Part shown: positions 1 to 10,348 of the stretch, piece after piece
Layout of the letters: every line of letters begins with the position of its first letter
How positions within the stretch are numbered: the first letter of the stretch is position 1
Origin: Haloferula sp. BvORR071
GTDB taxonomy: Bacteria > Verrucomicrobiota > Verrucomicrobiia > Verrucomicrobiales > Akkermansiaceae
DNA length: 64,000 nt
Direction of reading: 5' to 3'
Assembly (NCBI RefSeq): GCF_000739615.1
Contig: NZ_BATP01000023.1
Coordinates: forward strand, 186,001 to 250,000
The notes under the pieces: model-generated
The model's database searches: none
Told to the model about the DNA's origin: nothing
The model's input: only the letters and a program-made list of their open reading frames with translations
Translations under genes and position numbers: made by a program

Positions 1-3000
1 ACTGCGGACGCCTCCCGACCGAGGAAGCTCATGCTCGCGGGGCTGAGGATGGAAGTATCAGCCTTCGCAAGATCGTCATTCGTCAGGATCAGGGGCTGTT
101 GGACCGCCTGCACCTGTGCCGAACTCTTGAGGATCGAGCTGCCGCCCACAACCTCCGCCGGAACGCTGAAAGGCAAGAGCAGCTCCGCGCTCGCACCGGG
201 GGCAAGCGTTGCAAGCCGCCATACGCTGCCATCAAACTCTCCGCTGGTCGGAGCTGAAGCCGCACTGGTCACTGCGGGCGGCAAGGTCCGGGTCAAGGCG
301 ATCTCGATTCCGGTCGCGGTGCTCGGCCCGGCATTCACCAGCGTGTAGCGGTGCCATACCGGTTCGTTGAATCCGGCAAGCACCGGATCGGAAGACTCCG
401 CAACCGCGAGTTGGAGATCCACCTCCTCGATCACCTGGATCGAGACACGCGTCAGCGCCGAGTGGTTAACGCCATCACTGGCGCGGAAGGTGAATTCATC
501 CGGTCCATGGTAGGCGGTGGTCGGCTGATAGACGAAGGAGCCATCCGCCCGCAGTTCGAGCGAGCCATGGAGCGCGGTATCCACCAGCTCCGCGGTCAAG
601 GTTTCGGGCGCATCATCGAGGTCGCTTGCTCCCACCAGGACGCCATTGGCCCGGTTGACTTCAAGCCGCCCGTTTTCGGGAACCTCCCGCAGTGGCCCCG
701 CGACGGTGACCGGAGAGTAGTCATCATTCAGGATCGTGCCTTCGGCGCGGCCCTTGGTCGCGGCGATCGAATACAGGGGGTCGGCTTGAAGCTCGAAGGC
801 CAAGGTCTCGTCCTGCTCTTCGAGGCGGTCCTCCAGCGGCAGGGCCGACCATTCGGTAATCGCGCTGCCCGCTGGCAGGATCACCTCCTGCGCAGTGGCC
901 CCTGTGAGCGTGTATTCCGCGGGCACCGCGGTGCCGGAAGCTGAAAGCAAGACACGGAGCGGCGCATTCACTGGACCCGTGCGCGAGACCCGGAAGCCAA
1001 GCGTGGCAATGCCATCCTCCGGCACTGCGGCGGGACCGGAAAGCTCAAGGGCAAGCTCCGGGACCACCACGCTGCCCTGAACCGAAAAGGAGAAGGGAGT
1101 GCGGTGGGCCACATTCGAAGCAAAGGTCACCTCCCCGCCGTAGCTGCCGGGAACCGGCGAATTCAGCCGCAAGCTCAGGAGGGCGCTGCCACCGGCAGGA
1201 ATGGACGCGGGCAGTGCCTCGGCAAGTTCCACACCGGCAGGCAACAAGGGCTGGGACAAAGTAAGCGGCGCATCACCGGGATTCCGGATCTGCAGAGTCC
1301 GTGCGGCACCGGGAGTTCCGATCGCCGCCGCAGCCAGATCAAGCTTTTCCCCACCGCGGCCATCGAGCAGAGCGCCCCCGGCGCCGGTCCCGTCAGCGAC
1401 TTCCAGCGCGGCCACACCGCTGCGGGAGAAGAGGAAGCCCGGCAGGCTGCGCCCGGTATTCCCCGAGCTGGCATCCGCAGGCATCTTCATGGTCAGGTCC
1501 CGGCTGACCAAGGAGCCTTGGACCTGGATGGCAGGGTCGATCTGCACCCCATTGGTACTAGACTTCACCGAGATGACGAAGGTGGTGAAAACCCCGACGA
1601 CATACTGCGTGCCCGGCTGGAGAGTCACCGGCGTGATCGGGAGGTAGCGATGCCCCCCGGAGAGCAACCCTGAAGTGCCCGGCGGCGTGATCATGGAGCG
1701 GGCAAGCAATTGCCCGGTCTGGCGATTCCAGAGGCCGATCTCCACCGGGTAGAGCGTCCCATCCGGAACGATATCGAGGCAGCCAAGATGGGTGATCTTC
1801 AGGGCCTCCGTGGTGCTGAAGGAGAAGCCCATGGTGTACTGCTCACCGGTCGAGGCTCCGCCATCCGCCTGGGTGGTGGTCACTGCCGGGATGCCGGGAA
1901 CGGGTGCCACCGTCAGCTGGGTCGGCGGGGTCTCGGCGGACCCAAAGGCATTCTTCACCACGGCGGTGTAGAAGCCGGACTGCTCCACCACGAGGTTGGT
2001 GAGGTCCAGGGTGGACGAGTTCTTGCCCGGGAGATCCTGGCCATTGAAGCGCCACTGGTAGCTCAGCGTCCCGGGGCCGGTGGCTGGCGCGGAAAAGGTC
2101 ACTGCTTGTCCGGGCTGCCGCACCGAGTGCTCCGGCAGCCTGCCGAAGACCGGGACCGTGCGGGTGCGGTTGAAAGTATAGACAGCCCCGCCCCCACGGT
2201 TGAGACCGGAGGTGGGATCTACCGTGGCGGCGATGAAGATCTTGTCCTCGCCGATGGCCACGGCTCCGCCGAAGCCATAGCCGGTCTGATTGTCGCGGCC
2301 CTGATCGTAAGGGGCGAAGGCCTGCGAACGGACCCAAGCATTCGCACCGCTGCCAGTGCGATCGAAGGCGTATGCACGGAACCCATATGGCGCTCCGACA
2401 ACCAAGAGGTCGCCGCTCAGATTCACGGAACGTCCGAACTGATCGAAGGTTCCGGTGCCTGATGTGACTTTGGCAACGGCTCCCCATCCATTGGTTCCGC
2501 CTTGGTTGCGCTCGAAGATGTGGACCGCCCCGGTGGGATTGAGGGCGCTGTCGGCCCGCAAGGCTGCAACCGCCAGGCGATCGCCTTCGAGATCAAGCTT
2601 CGAGCCGAAGCGGTTGTCGCTGGGACCATCGGGGGCCTCCAAGGTTTTGGTTTGGCCCCAGTTGCCGGCACCGCCGCTGTTGCGTTCGAACAGGAAGACC
2701 GAGCCGGGCGGCTGGTTCGACGAATCGAATTGGCCCGCGCCGGCGGCGATCAGATCGCCGCTGATGCTTACCACCGAACCGAACCCGGATGTGGAACGCG
2801 TGGTCGTCGGAACGAGCTTCTTGCTTTCGATCCACGACCCGGCCTGGTTCCGGTCGAAGACATAGAGCGCGGCCCGCGAGCCGATCACCATGGTATTTCC
2901 GTCAATCGCGACCGTGTTGCCGAATTGATCGTCGTACTTGGCATCGGAGGCATTGAGCTGCTGGATCTCCGTCCACCCGGCGGGATCGCGCTGGAAGAGA

Positions 3001-3419
3001 TGGACGATACCGCCAGTGTAGGCATAAAGGCTGCCGACCCTGACATCCTGGGAGGGGGCACCGATCGCGACCAGCTTCCCTTGGGCAGCGACGGAGGCAC
3101 CGAAGTAGGATGAGTTGCCTGCCTCCGGGTTGATGAGCTTCGCGGTTTCCAGGTATTTCTTCGGCCCATAGCTGGTCGGAGAGAATACGTAGGCCCCATA
3201 CACCATGCGGAACTTGTAGGAGGTCGCGATGAGTTCCTTGTCCGCAAGGGCCAGGCCATAACCCAAGGCGGCTTCCGAGGTGAGGAGCGCCTCGGAGGTT
3301 TCCAGCTTGGAATCACCGATGGCATAAGTGGGCCCGGTGGCTTGGGCATGGGTCTCCGGAAGCAGCGCAAGCACGAGCGCGGAGCCAATCGAACAGAGTA
3401 GCTTGGATGAGAGGGTCAT
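1..3419 (-). CDS. Large secreted multidomain protein (FG-GAP, Ig, Calx-beta, cadherin-like), 3' end off the window
   Basis: One open minus-strand frame runs from ATG at 3419 to the window edge (1139 complete codons), so the C-terminus is missing. Residues 1-26 form a signal peptide ending near THAQA. Residues ~27-415 carry six FG-GAP-like beta-propeller repeats of the form FG..V...G..L..GAP. Residues ~420-500 look like an Ig domain with the YQW core. Residues ~500-640 resemble DUF4082. Residues ~680-790 resemble a choice-of-anchor D module, ~790-900 a Calx-beta domain ending in ILNDD, ~905-1010 a cadherin/VCBS-like domain (DGSFVYQP) and ~1010-1135 a DUF11-like domain. The protein is probably exported and adhesive or surface-bound; no catalytic site was seen. 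Domain names are from reading, not a search. Confidence 0.85.
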   Translation of the reverse strand, partial: MTLSSKLLCSIGSALVLALLPETHAQATGPTYAIGDSKLETSEALLTSEAALGYGLALADKELIATSYKFRMVYGAYVFSPTSYGPKKYLETAKLINPEAGNSSYFGASVAAQGKLVAIGAPSQDVRVGSLYAYTGGIVHLFQRDPAGWTEIQQLNASDAKYDDQFGNTVAIDGNTMVIGSRAALYVFDRNQAGSWIESKKLVPTTTRSTSGFGSVVSISGDLIAAGAGQFDSSNQPPGSVFLFERNSGGAGNWGQTKTLEAPDGPSDNRFGSKLDLEGDRLAVAALRADSALNPTGAVHIFERNQGGTNGWGAVAKVTSGTGTFDQFGRSVNLSGDLLVVGAPYGFRAYAFDRTGSGANAWVRSQAFAPYDQGRDNQTGYGFGGAVAIGEDKIFIAATVDPTSGLNRGGGAVYTFNRTRTVPVFGRLPEHSVRQPGQAVTFSAPATGPGTLSYQWRFNGQDLPGKNSSTLDLTNLVVEQSGFYTAVVKNAFGSAETPPTQLTVAPVPGIPAVTTTQADGGASTGEQYTMGFSFSTTEALKITHLGCLDIVPDGTLYPVEIGLWNRQTGQLLARSMITPPGTSGLLSGGHRYLPITPVTLQPGTQYVVGVFTTFVISVKSSTNGVQIDPAIQVQGSLVSRDLTMKMPADASSGNTGRSLPGFLFSRSGVAALEVADGTGAGGALLDGRGGEKLDLAAAAIGTPGAARTLQIRNPGDAPLTLSQPLLPAGVELAEALPASIPAGGSALLSLRLNSPVPGSYGGEVTFASNVAHRTPFSFSVQGSVVVPELALELSGPAAVPEDGIATLGFRVSRTGPVNAPLRVLLSASGTAVPAEYTLTGATAQEVILPAGSAITEWSALPLEDRLEEQDETLAFELQADPLYSIAATKGRAEGTILNDDYSPVTVAGPLREVPENGRLEVNRANGVLVGASDLDDAPETLTAELVDTALHGSLELRADGSFVYQPTTAYHGPDEFTFRASDGVNHSALTRVSIQVIEEVDLQLAVAESSDPVLAGFNEPVWHRYTLVNAGPSTATGIEIALTRTLPPAVTSAASAPTSGEFDGSVWRLATLAPGASAELLLPFSVPAEVVGGSSILKSSAQVQAVQQPLILTNDDLAKADTSILSPASMSFLGREASA

Positions 3420-3641
3420 CGGGCCGAGGGGTGGCGGGGTGACGCGGGCGGTGCCCGCGGCGAGTCCTCCCCAATTGCCGATTTCACCAATCGAACAAGC
3501 AAGAAGTGCCAAACAACCGTAATTTCACGGAAAAAGCGTGAAACATTTGCATGCCTTCCTGCGGCCCCAGCAGTGATCGGCAGAATCTAGAAAGAATAGG
3601 CACTTCTGGAGCCTCACGTCTTCAAAGGCTCGAAATGGCGC
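3420..3641 (-). promoter_or_regulatory. Upstream region of the FG-GAP gene, with a 7-bp inverted repeat
   Basis: These 222 bases lie between the end of the TPR lipoprotein gene and the start of the FG-GAP gene, both read leftwards. TTTCACG at 3523-3529 and CGTGAAA at 3537-3543 form a perfect inverted repeat with a seven-base spacer, about 105 bases before the start codon. It could be an operator or a small hairpin. No convincing -35/-10 pair or T-tract terminator was seen. Confidence 0.3.
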
Positions 3642-6600
3642 TCACGACGCTTCGATCCAAGGCAGGAATTGCTTCAGGCGGATGAGGAAGGTTCTGCCAT
3701 TGGCGAGCTTGCGCAGGTAGGGCAGGACCTCGGGCGACTGGCGCAAGGCAGCGCCGACTTCGAGACGTTGCGCTGGGTCAAGCAGGCGCATGCTGAAGCA
3801 GCCGAGATGCTGGACGGCATCAATATGAAGTTCCGGATGCATGCTATCCCCGAGGATGGCTGCGAGGTCCTTCACGCCCTCCTCAGGATGCGGGCCAGCC
3901 ATGCCGACGGTGGCACGGAGCATGAGGACATCAGCTTGGTAGCGCCCGTCGGGGAAGCGTTGCTGGTGGGCGGCGATGGCTTGGCGGAGCTTTTCCAAGT
4001 CCTCTTCCGCCGGCTGCGGCTTGCCCTCGAAGTGCGAGTAACCGCGGAGCAGCGGTGACTCGGGGAAGGCGCAGTATTTCACCAAGGGGATGGAGCAAGT
4101 GGCCTGAACCTTGGCCCGCAGGATCCGCAAGGCGGCGGCTTCGGCTTTGGGACTATCCGGAAAGTCGCGCAGGTAGGCCGCCCAGGATTCCATGCTGATA
4201 TCGCGCGGACGCTGGAAGCCGTAGTGGTCCACGCTGGGACGCGCGAGATCCCAGAAGGCGAGCCATGGTTTCAAGGGCAGCCACTCGCCTTCCGCGACGG
4301 GCGGAGCATCGCCTTTGATGCGCATGGTGGCGTAGCGCTGGAAGAGATCGAGGGTGATACCCGGGGCTTCAGCCACGCTGCCCAAGTCATCGAGGTGATC
4401 CACCAGTGCCAGGATCCGGTCTTGAGTGAATTTCGGGCGGGCAATGGCGAAGGCATCGCGCAGCTCGGAAAGTGCACCCTTGGCCGCTGCCATGTGCGCA
4501 AACTCCTGGCTGCCTAGAGCCTTGAGGCGGGTGAGGAGCGCGTAGAACTCGATCTCGTCATCCTGGGAATCAAAGCGGCCGCTGATCTCCGCAGCCATAC
4601 GGTTCGTGACCAGCCACTCCGGACCGCTGCCGGGCATCCACCGCTTCAGGTTCGCCGGATCGGTGAAGGTCCATGCAATCGCACGTGCGGCTTCGGGACG
4701 ATCCGGGAAGTCTCGCTTGAGGCGGGCGACCAGCTTGGCGGAGAGCGCGGTGTGATCCCCCTCGAAGGCCCGCATGGCGTGGTAACGGGAGAACTCACCC
4801 AAGCGGAAGAGCGCTTCGTTCGCAAGTTCAAGGGCAGGCGCGGCGATGGCGGGATCCGGGCTGTGCTCCGCGGCTTGCAGGAAGTGGACGAGCGCCCGAT
4901 TCAGTTCATCTCGTGAATCAAGAGCCGAGGTCGCCTCATTTGCAGGAATGCCGAAGAAGGCGGCATTGCGGCAGCGGAGTTGGTGGAGCTTGTCGGGCTC
5001 CGAGTTCGAGAAATCGAAGAAGCGGTGAATCGGCATCGTGACCTTGCCGCGCAGCGATTGCCAGAGCTTGCCGGCTTCCAGATGCAGGGCGGCATCGTCG
5101 GGTGACCCGGCAAGCTTCGCCTCCAAATCTGCCAAGGGCTGGACCTCGCGGTCCCAGTGCGCCTGATCCATCGGCACGAACTTCCGCCACTCCATGGAAG
5201 CGGTGGCCAGCACCGCGTCTTCTTGCTCCGTGGCCGAAGGGTCGTTGGGGAGATCAAGATACTGCTTGGCCAAGTCGAAGTTCCCGGCGGCAAGAGCGCG
5301 ATAGCGGACAATGGCGCGGAGTAGATCCTCCCGCGTTCCACCAAGCGTTCCCGGCACCAATGGCTTGGCGAGCTGCTCGATCGGCGCAAACTGCGCGATG
5401 GTATCGATCCACTGGATCGGCTCGAACTCGGCATGCAGGGTGCCGGGTGTCGGGCGATCCCACGAGCGACGGGACAACGGGATCAACTCCAGCAAGGCTT
5501 CGCCCGCCTCACCGGCATGGAAGCGCGCCATGGCCGCATCGAACTCAACCGTGCCAGCCAACTGGCTTTCCGGGTAGTCGCGACCAAGCTCGGCGTAGGC
5601 GCGAGCCGCCTCAGCGTGACGACCCACGGCCGCGAGCGCCGCGGCGTGACCTTGGAGCAATTCATCGCTGCGATCCTTGAGCAGGGCTTTCTCGAAGAGC
5701 GCGAGCGCTTGCTCATTTTCGCCAGCGCGCAGGGCAGCCCACCCGAGAACGGTCAAGCTGAGCGAATCCGAGCCACCAGCCGACGCGATGGCGGCGCCAA
5801 GGAGACTGAGAGAGCGCTTGGCAAATTCCTGCGGGCGAGTGATCCGATCGGTGAGGAAGTTCACCGTCCGCTCGTCGCTGGAGAAGTTCTCCACATCGTT
5901 GAATTTCTCACGGGTCACGGGATCGAGCGCCTGGAAAACGAAGAGCCGCACGACCTGTGGCTGCCGGGCGATGGCTCCCCATGGCAGCGAATGGGCCAGC
6001 GTATCCGGATCCGTGGCGGCGACGGGATCGTTGAACATGGCCGCGAAAATCCAATCGCACTCACGCAGCACGGAGGCGAGGACCTCGCGGGAATCGCGGA
6101 CTGCCAGACGGTCCATCTGGTGGCCGACGGCGTCGCCCCAGAGGCCTTCATCCACGGCCAAGCCGCCGAGCCAACCGTGGGCATCGGACACGAAGCGGCC
6201 CTGCGGATACCTGCGCAGGTAGTCCTTGAAGGCCTCCTCCGATTTCGCGCGCAGATCTTTCACCAGCACCATGAGCTCCTCCTCCTTCAGCTGCCGGGTG
6301 ATCACGACGCGGGACTGCTCCAGCAAGCAGCGGCCGATCATGAAGCAAGCGACCTCAGAGCGCGGATGATCTGGCGAGGCTTGGAGCAGATCGCGGAAGC
6401 CCTTGAGCGAATCATCGAAACGCTGGTTGCGCAGGAAGCGAGCGGCGCGCTGGAGCTCGTAATTCGGCTGCAGGAAGGGCGGCGTGCCGAGCTTTCCGGC
6501 TTCCAGCCAATCCTCCTCATCCTTCAAGTCCCTGCGGTACTGCTCCTCCGCATGGCGCATGTCCTCGTCCGCCCAATCCCAGCGCCGGGCCGGCGGCAGC

Positions 6601-6998
6601 AGGGGCTTGCGCTCGACCGCTTGCAAGCGCCACTCGAGATAGCGGCCCGCTTCATCCTCCAGCTTCTCGTTGCCAGCGATCTCCTTCAGCTCCAGCAAGA
6701 GCGTCGCGGCGCGGGCACTGAAGTTGCCGCCGCGATTGCGCTCCACCATCTCGTCGATCTTCGCTTGGCGGCGCTCGACAGGAAGAAGCGGCAAGACATC
6801 CGCGAGCTTCATCGCCACACGCAGGGTTTCCGCGGCGCTGGGTGAGTCTTCGCGCGGCGGCTTGGCATCCTGCAGCAGGCGCTCCCAGGTCTTACCGGGG
6901 ACGCGGTGCGGATATCTCTCCAGCGGCGGCGGTGCCTGATAAAAGAAAGGACCGCAGGCGAGCAGCAGGGGCGTAAGGATGAGGATCCGGCGTTTCAC
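3642..6998 (-). CDS. TPR-type outer-envelope lipoprotein, paralogue of the next gene
   Basis: This 1118-residue protein starts at GTG 6998, whose bases overlap the TGA of the preceding gene in a GTGA junction. An upstream ATG at 7043 is possible but would put 15 extra residues before the signal. The N-terminus is a lipoprotein signal with lipobox LLAC and Cys15, followed by FFYQAPPPLE, shared with its upstream neighbour. The rest is alpha-helical with tetratricopeptide-like repeats (for example residues ~430-500, WAALRAGENEQALALFEKAL). Length and N-terminus nearly match the neighbour, so the pair is a tandem duplication. No catalytic motif is visible. TPR lipoproteins usually act as binding scaffolds; the partner here is unknown. 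Confidence 0.8.
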   Translation of the reverse strand: MKRRILILTPLLLACGPFFYQAPPPLERYPHRVPGKTWERLLQDAKPPREDSPSAAETLRVAMKLADVLPLLPVERRQAKIDEMVERNRGGNFSARAATLLLELKEIAGNEKLEDEAGRYLEWRLQAVERKPLLPPARRWDWADEDMRHAEEQYRRDLKDEEDWLEAGKLGTPPFLQPNYELQRAARFLRNQRFDDSLKGFRDLLQASPDHPRSEVACFMIGRCLLEQSRVVITRQLKEEELMVLVKDLRAKSEEAFKDYLRRYPQGRFVSDAHGWLGGLAVDEGLWGDAVGHQMDRLAVRDSREVLASVLRECDWIFAAMFNDPVAATDPDTLAHSLPWGAIARQPQVVRLFVFQALDPVTREKFNDVENFSSDERTVNFLTDRITRPQEFAKRSLSLLGAAIASAGGSDSLSLTVLGWAALRAGENEQALALFEKALLKDRSDELLQGHAAALAAVGRHAEAARAYAELGRDYPESQLAGTVEFDAAMARFHAGEAGEALLELIPLSRRSWDRPTPGTLHAEFEPIQWIDTIAQFAPIEQLAKPLVPGTLGGTREDLLRAIVRYRALAAGNFDLAKQYLDLPNDPSATEQEDAVLATASMEWRKFVPMDQAHWDREVQPLADLEAKLAGSPDDAALHLEAGKLWQSLRGKVTMPIHRFFDFSNSEPDKLHQLRCRNAAFFGIPANEATSALDSRDELNRALVHFLQAAEHSPDPAIAAPALELANEALFRLGEFSRYHAMRAFEGDHTALSAKLVARLKRDFPDRPEAARAIAWTFTDPANLKRWMPGSGPEWLVTNRMAAEISGRFDSQDDEIEFYALLTRLKALGSQEFAHMAAAKGALSELRDAFAIARPKFTQDRILALVDHLDDLGSVAEAPGITLDLFQRYATMRIKGDAPPVAEGEWLPLKPWLAFWDLARPSVDHYGFQRPRDISMESWAAYLRDFPDSPKAEAAALRILRAKVQATCSIPLVKYCAFPESPLLRGYSHFEGKPQPAEEDLEKLRQAIAAHQQRFPDGRYQADVLMLRATVGMAGPHPEEGVKDLAAILGDSMHPELHIDAVQHLGCFSMRLLDPAQRLEVGAALRQSPEVLPYLRKLANGRTFLIRLKQFLPWIEAS

Positions 6999-9900
6999 GG
7001 CGAGGGTGATTGTGATTGTTGCAAATTGTTTCCTTCCAGCCAAGGCATCAAGGGGCGCAACCTGAAAAGACAGGTATCACCCTTCACCATTTTGCGCAGC
7101 CAGGGCATGGCCGCCGGGTGTTTCCGGAAGGCATCCGCCAGGGCGGCGCGCTGCGTCACATCGAGCAGGCGCATGCTGATCTCGGCGAAGTAGCGCGCGG
7201 TGGTCATCCGCAGTTCCGGATGCATGGGATCGGCGAGGATCGAACTGAGCCCGGCGATCGCGGTATCGTAGTCGCCCATCTGCGCGGCCACGGCGCAGCG
7301 TAGCTGGAGAATGTCCGCCGCGTAGAGCTTCTTGGGGAAACGCTCCTCGTGGGTAGAGAGGGCCCAGGCCAAGGCCTTCAATTCATCTTCCGGCACCGCG
7401 GCAGCTGGCTCCGGCCGCTTGTAGCCACCGGGAATTGGCGCATCCGGAAAACGGCAAACGCGAATCATCGGCACCGGCAAAACCTGACGGACCCGTAAAC
7501 GCAGCAGGCGTAGCGAAGCGGCCTCCGACTTCGGCCCGCTCGGGAACTTGGCGAGGTAGTCGCTCCAACCTTCAATCAAAGCCGGAGTGGCCTCGGGATC
7601 CGGCCAGTCTCCCGCCTTGGCGGCTTCCCAATAGAAGGCCTGATGTGCATCCAGCATCGACCCGTCACCCCTTGCCTCAGCGGGAACGATGCCGTCGCGA
7701 TAGCGGGAGTAGAGCTCCGGGGTCATGCCGGGCAACTCGGCGATCGAGATGCGGTCATGGATCGCGTTGCCGAGTTGGTTGATCGCTTCTTCAGAAAGGT
7801 GTGGCCGCTGGCGATTGAACTCCTCCAGTTCCCTCTGGAGTTCCGCGAGGAGGGTTTTCATGCCGTCGCCTGCCGGGGAATCCCAGCGGTCGGACGGCTC
7901 GGGAGCCGGTCCGGGGTCCGCGAATTCAAGGGCAGCGAGAAGCTCCTCCGCGCAGTGGTCCGGAGTGTAGTCTCCGGGCATCCAGCGATCCATCATGAGC
8001 GGCGGAATGAAGGTCCAGGTGACGGCGCGCTTCGCCTCCGGCCGGTCCGGGAAATCGCTGCGCAAGCGCCCGACCAAACGCGCGGAGAGACCCGCAAGAT
8101 CGGTTTCAGCCGCCCGAACACCGCGATAGTGAGAGAATTCCGTAAGATGGAAGAGCGCTTCATTCGCGCCCTCCAAGGCGGGGGCCGCAAGCTCGGGGTC
8201 TCGCGAAAGCTCCGCCGCCTTGAGAAAGTGGGCGAGCGCGTGATCGAGCTCATCGCGAGACTCCAACTGCTTCACGATTTCATCCGCGGGGATGCCGAGG
8301 AAGCTCGCGTTGCGGCGGCGCAGCAGATCGAGCTTCTCGGTCTCGCTCTGCGAATAATCGAAGAGCCGTTCCAGCGGATAGGTCACGCGCCCACGCAGAT
8401 CTCTCCAAAGGCGGCCGATTTCCAAGTGCAAGGCAGGGTCCTGGCCACCGGCTGCCTCCAGCCGCTTATAAGCATCCGCCAGCGGCGCGATATCGCGCTC
8501 CCAACGCGCCGCATCCATTTCCAGCCCAAGCGGAATCAATTGGCTCAGGATGTAATTGTCGCCGGGATATCCCCCATCGGGAGGGCCTGCAATGGAGAGA
8601 TCCAGATACTGATGCGCGAGATCGAAGCGATGGGCGGCCAAGGCGCGCGAGCGGACGACGGCGCGCAGTAGAATGGCACGCGGGTCTTGCCACGGCAGCC
8701 GCGCCAAGGGCCGGGCCAAAGCATCCAGCTCTCCAAACTGGGCGATGCTATCGACCCACTGGCCCAGTTCGAGTTCGGTATGCAGGCCTTCGCCTTCCAT
8801 CAGTCCGTAGGAACTGGAAGAAAAGCGCCCCAGCAAATCGATCAACGCTTCCCCCGCTTCGCCGGCACGGTAGCGCGAGATCGCCCGATCGAAGGTGGCG
8901 GACTGCGCCAAGGAACTTTCCGGGAAGCTCTCCACGAGCTCCTGGTAGGTCGATGCGGCCTCGGCGTGGCGGCCCAGCGAGCTGAGGGCTGCGGCCCGCC
9001 CTTGCAGCAGGTCATCAGACTTCCCCAGCGCAAGCGCACGATCGAAGAGCACAAGCGCCTGCCCCGGTTCACGGTCCATCTGCGAAGCCCAGCCAAGGAC
9101 AAGCAGGGTGAAGGCATCGGGCTCGCCCTTCTTCTCATTCAGCACGGCCTTCCCCAACTCCACCAGCGCCTGGCGGGTAAAGGGGCGGCGTCCAATGATC
9201 CGGCGGTTCAGGAAATCCAGCGTGACGCCATCGCTCGACAGATTGCGGTCGATATTGGGCAAACCATCGCGGGCAGCGGGGTCGAGCGACTGGATCACGA
9301 AAAGACGCGCAAGCTCCGGATGCCGGGCCATCTCCGCCCACGGAAGGTCCTCATCCTCGTCACCGGCACTGCCCATGAATTCCGAATCGCCGAGGAGATC
9401 ATCGATGATCGCATCGCACTCGCGCAGGGAGGAAGCGATGACCTCGCGCGTGGGGCGGCTGGACCAGCGGGCAAGCTGCTCCTTCAGCGCCTCGCCGGGC
9501 TGCTTCATTTCCCGCAGCGCGCCGGCCCGCCAGCCATGGGCATCCGGCACGAAGCGCCCCTGCGGATACTTTGCAAGATAGTCGGCAAAGGCCTGCGCGG
9601 CGGGCCCGAAGGATGCCTGAAGCTGCCCGAGGCCCCAGCTGTTGTGCTTCTGGCGTCGCATGTCTTCCAAGAGACAGCGCCCGAGCATGAAGGCCGCGAC
9701 CTCCGCACGGGGATGCTCGGGATAAGCTTCCACGACGCCGCGGAATTCATTTGCCGCCATGGCGAAGTCCCCGCTGCGGAACAAGAAGGAGCCGCGTTGG
9801 ACACGGTAGTTCGCCTCAAGGACCGGAGCTGCCTGCTGCAATCCCCTCTCGATCCAGCCCAGGGCCCCGTCACGCATGACCTCGTAAACCGCCAGCTTCG

Positions 9901-10348
9901 CGCGGTAGTCCTCGTCACTCTGATTCCAGTAGCGCGTGGGACGCATGGGCACCCAATGCGAGCCGATGCAATCCCCGCGCTCCGAGAGATAGCTCTGCGC
10001 GGCGGAGAGAATGGCGTAGTCCTCCGCCAGCTCGCGCAATTCGATCAGATAAGTCGCGATGTCCGGATTGAACTCGCCCTCGCGGTTGCGGGCGATCAGC
10101 GCATCGATCCTCGCAAGGCGCTCCTCCCGCACAAGCTGTGGCAGCTCCGCGGCCAAAGCCCGGCAATCCTCGGCCGACACCGCATCCGCCGCGGCCTCCG
10201 GATCTTGGGGATAGGCTTCACGATACACCTCGCGCCAGGACTTCCCCGGAGTGCGCTGCGGATAAGCTTCGAGCGGCGGCGGCGCTTGGTAAAAGAAGTC
10301 GCCACAGGCGATAAGAAATGGCGCCAACAGCAGGACGCATTTTTTCAT
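6995..10348 (-). CDS. TPR-type outer-envelope lipoprotein, first of the tandem pair
   Basis: This 1117-residue protein has a lipoprotein signal, with lipobox LIAC and Cys15 followed by GDFFYQAPPPLE. It is rich in acidic and helical segments, with TPR-like stretches such as WASQMDREPGQALVLFDRAL around residues 420-470. Its ATG at 10348 overlaps the TGA of the DUF3142 gene (ATGA), and its own TGA overlaps the GTG of the second copy, so the three genes are almost certainly one translationally coupled operon. The two large proteins share the start (FFYQAPPPLE.YP.R.PGK.W), several internal blocks and nearly the same length. Function unknown; a secreted scaffold or polysaccharide-related role is a guess from the DUF3142 partner. 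Confidence 0.8.
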   Translation of the reverse strand: MKKCVLLLAPFLIACGDFFYQAPPPLEAYPQRTPGKSWREVYREAYPQDPEAAADAVSAEDCRALAAELPQLVREERLARIDALIARNREGEFNPDIATYLIELRELAEDYAILSAAQSYLSERGDCIGSHWVPMRPTRYWNQSDEDYRAKLAVYEVMRDGALGWIERGLQQAAPVLEANYRVQRGSFLFRSGDFAMAANEFRGVVEAYPEHPRAEVAAFMLGRCLLEDMRRQKHNSWGLGQLQASFGPAAQAFADYLAKYPQGRFVPDAHGWRAGALREMKQPGEALKEQLARWSSRPTREVIASSLRECDAIIDDLLGDSEFMGSAGDEDEDLPWAEMARHPELARLFVIQSLDPAARDGLPNIDRNLSSDGVTLDFLNRRIIGRRPFTRQALVELGKAVLNEKKGEPDAFTLLVLGWASQMDREPGQALVLFDRALALGKSDDLLQGRAAALSSLGRHAEAASTYQELVESFPESSLAQSATFDRAISRYRAGEAGEALIDLLGRFSSSSYGLMEGEGLHTELELGQWVDSIAQFGELDALARPLARLPWQDPRAILLRAVVRSRALAAHRFDLAHQYLDLSIAGPPDGGYPGDNYILSQLIPLGLEMDAARWERDIAPLADAYKRLEAAGGQDPALHLEIGRLWRDLRGRVTYPLERLFDYSQSETEKLDLLRRRNASFLGIPADEIVKQLESRDELDHALAHFLKAAELSRDPELAAPALEGANEALFHLTEFSHYRGVRAAETDLAGLSARLVGRLRSDFPDRPEAKRAVTWTFIPPLMMDRWMPGDYTPDHCAEELLAALEFADPGPAPEPSDRWDSPAGDGMKTLLAELQRELEEFNRQRPHLSEEAINQLGNAIHDRISIAELPGMTPELYSRYRDGIVPAEARGDGSMLDAHQAFYWEAAKAGDWPDPEATPALIEGWSDYLAKFPSGPKSEAASLRLLRLRVRQVLPVPMIRVCRFPDAPIPGGYKRPEPAAAVPEDELKALAWALSTHEERFPKKLYAADILQLRCAVAAQMGDYDTAIAGLSSILADPMHPELRMTTARYFAEISMRLLDVTQRAALADAFRKHPAAMPWLRKMVKGDTCLFRLRPLMPWLEGNNLQQSQSPSP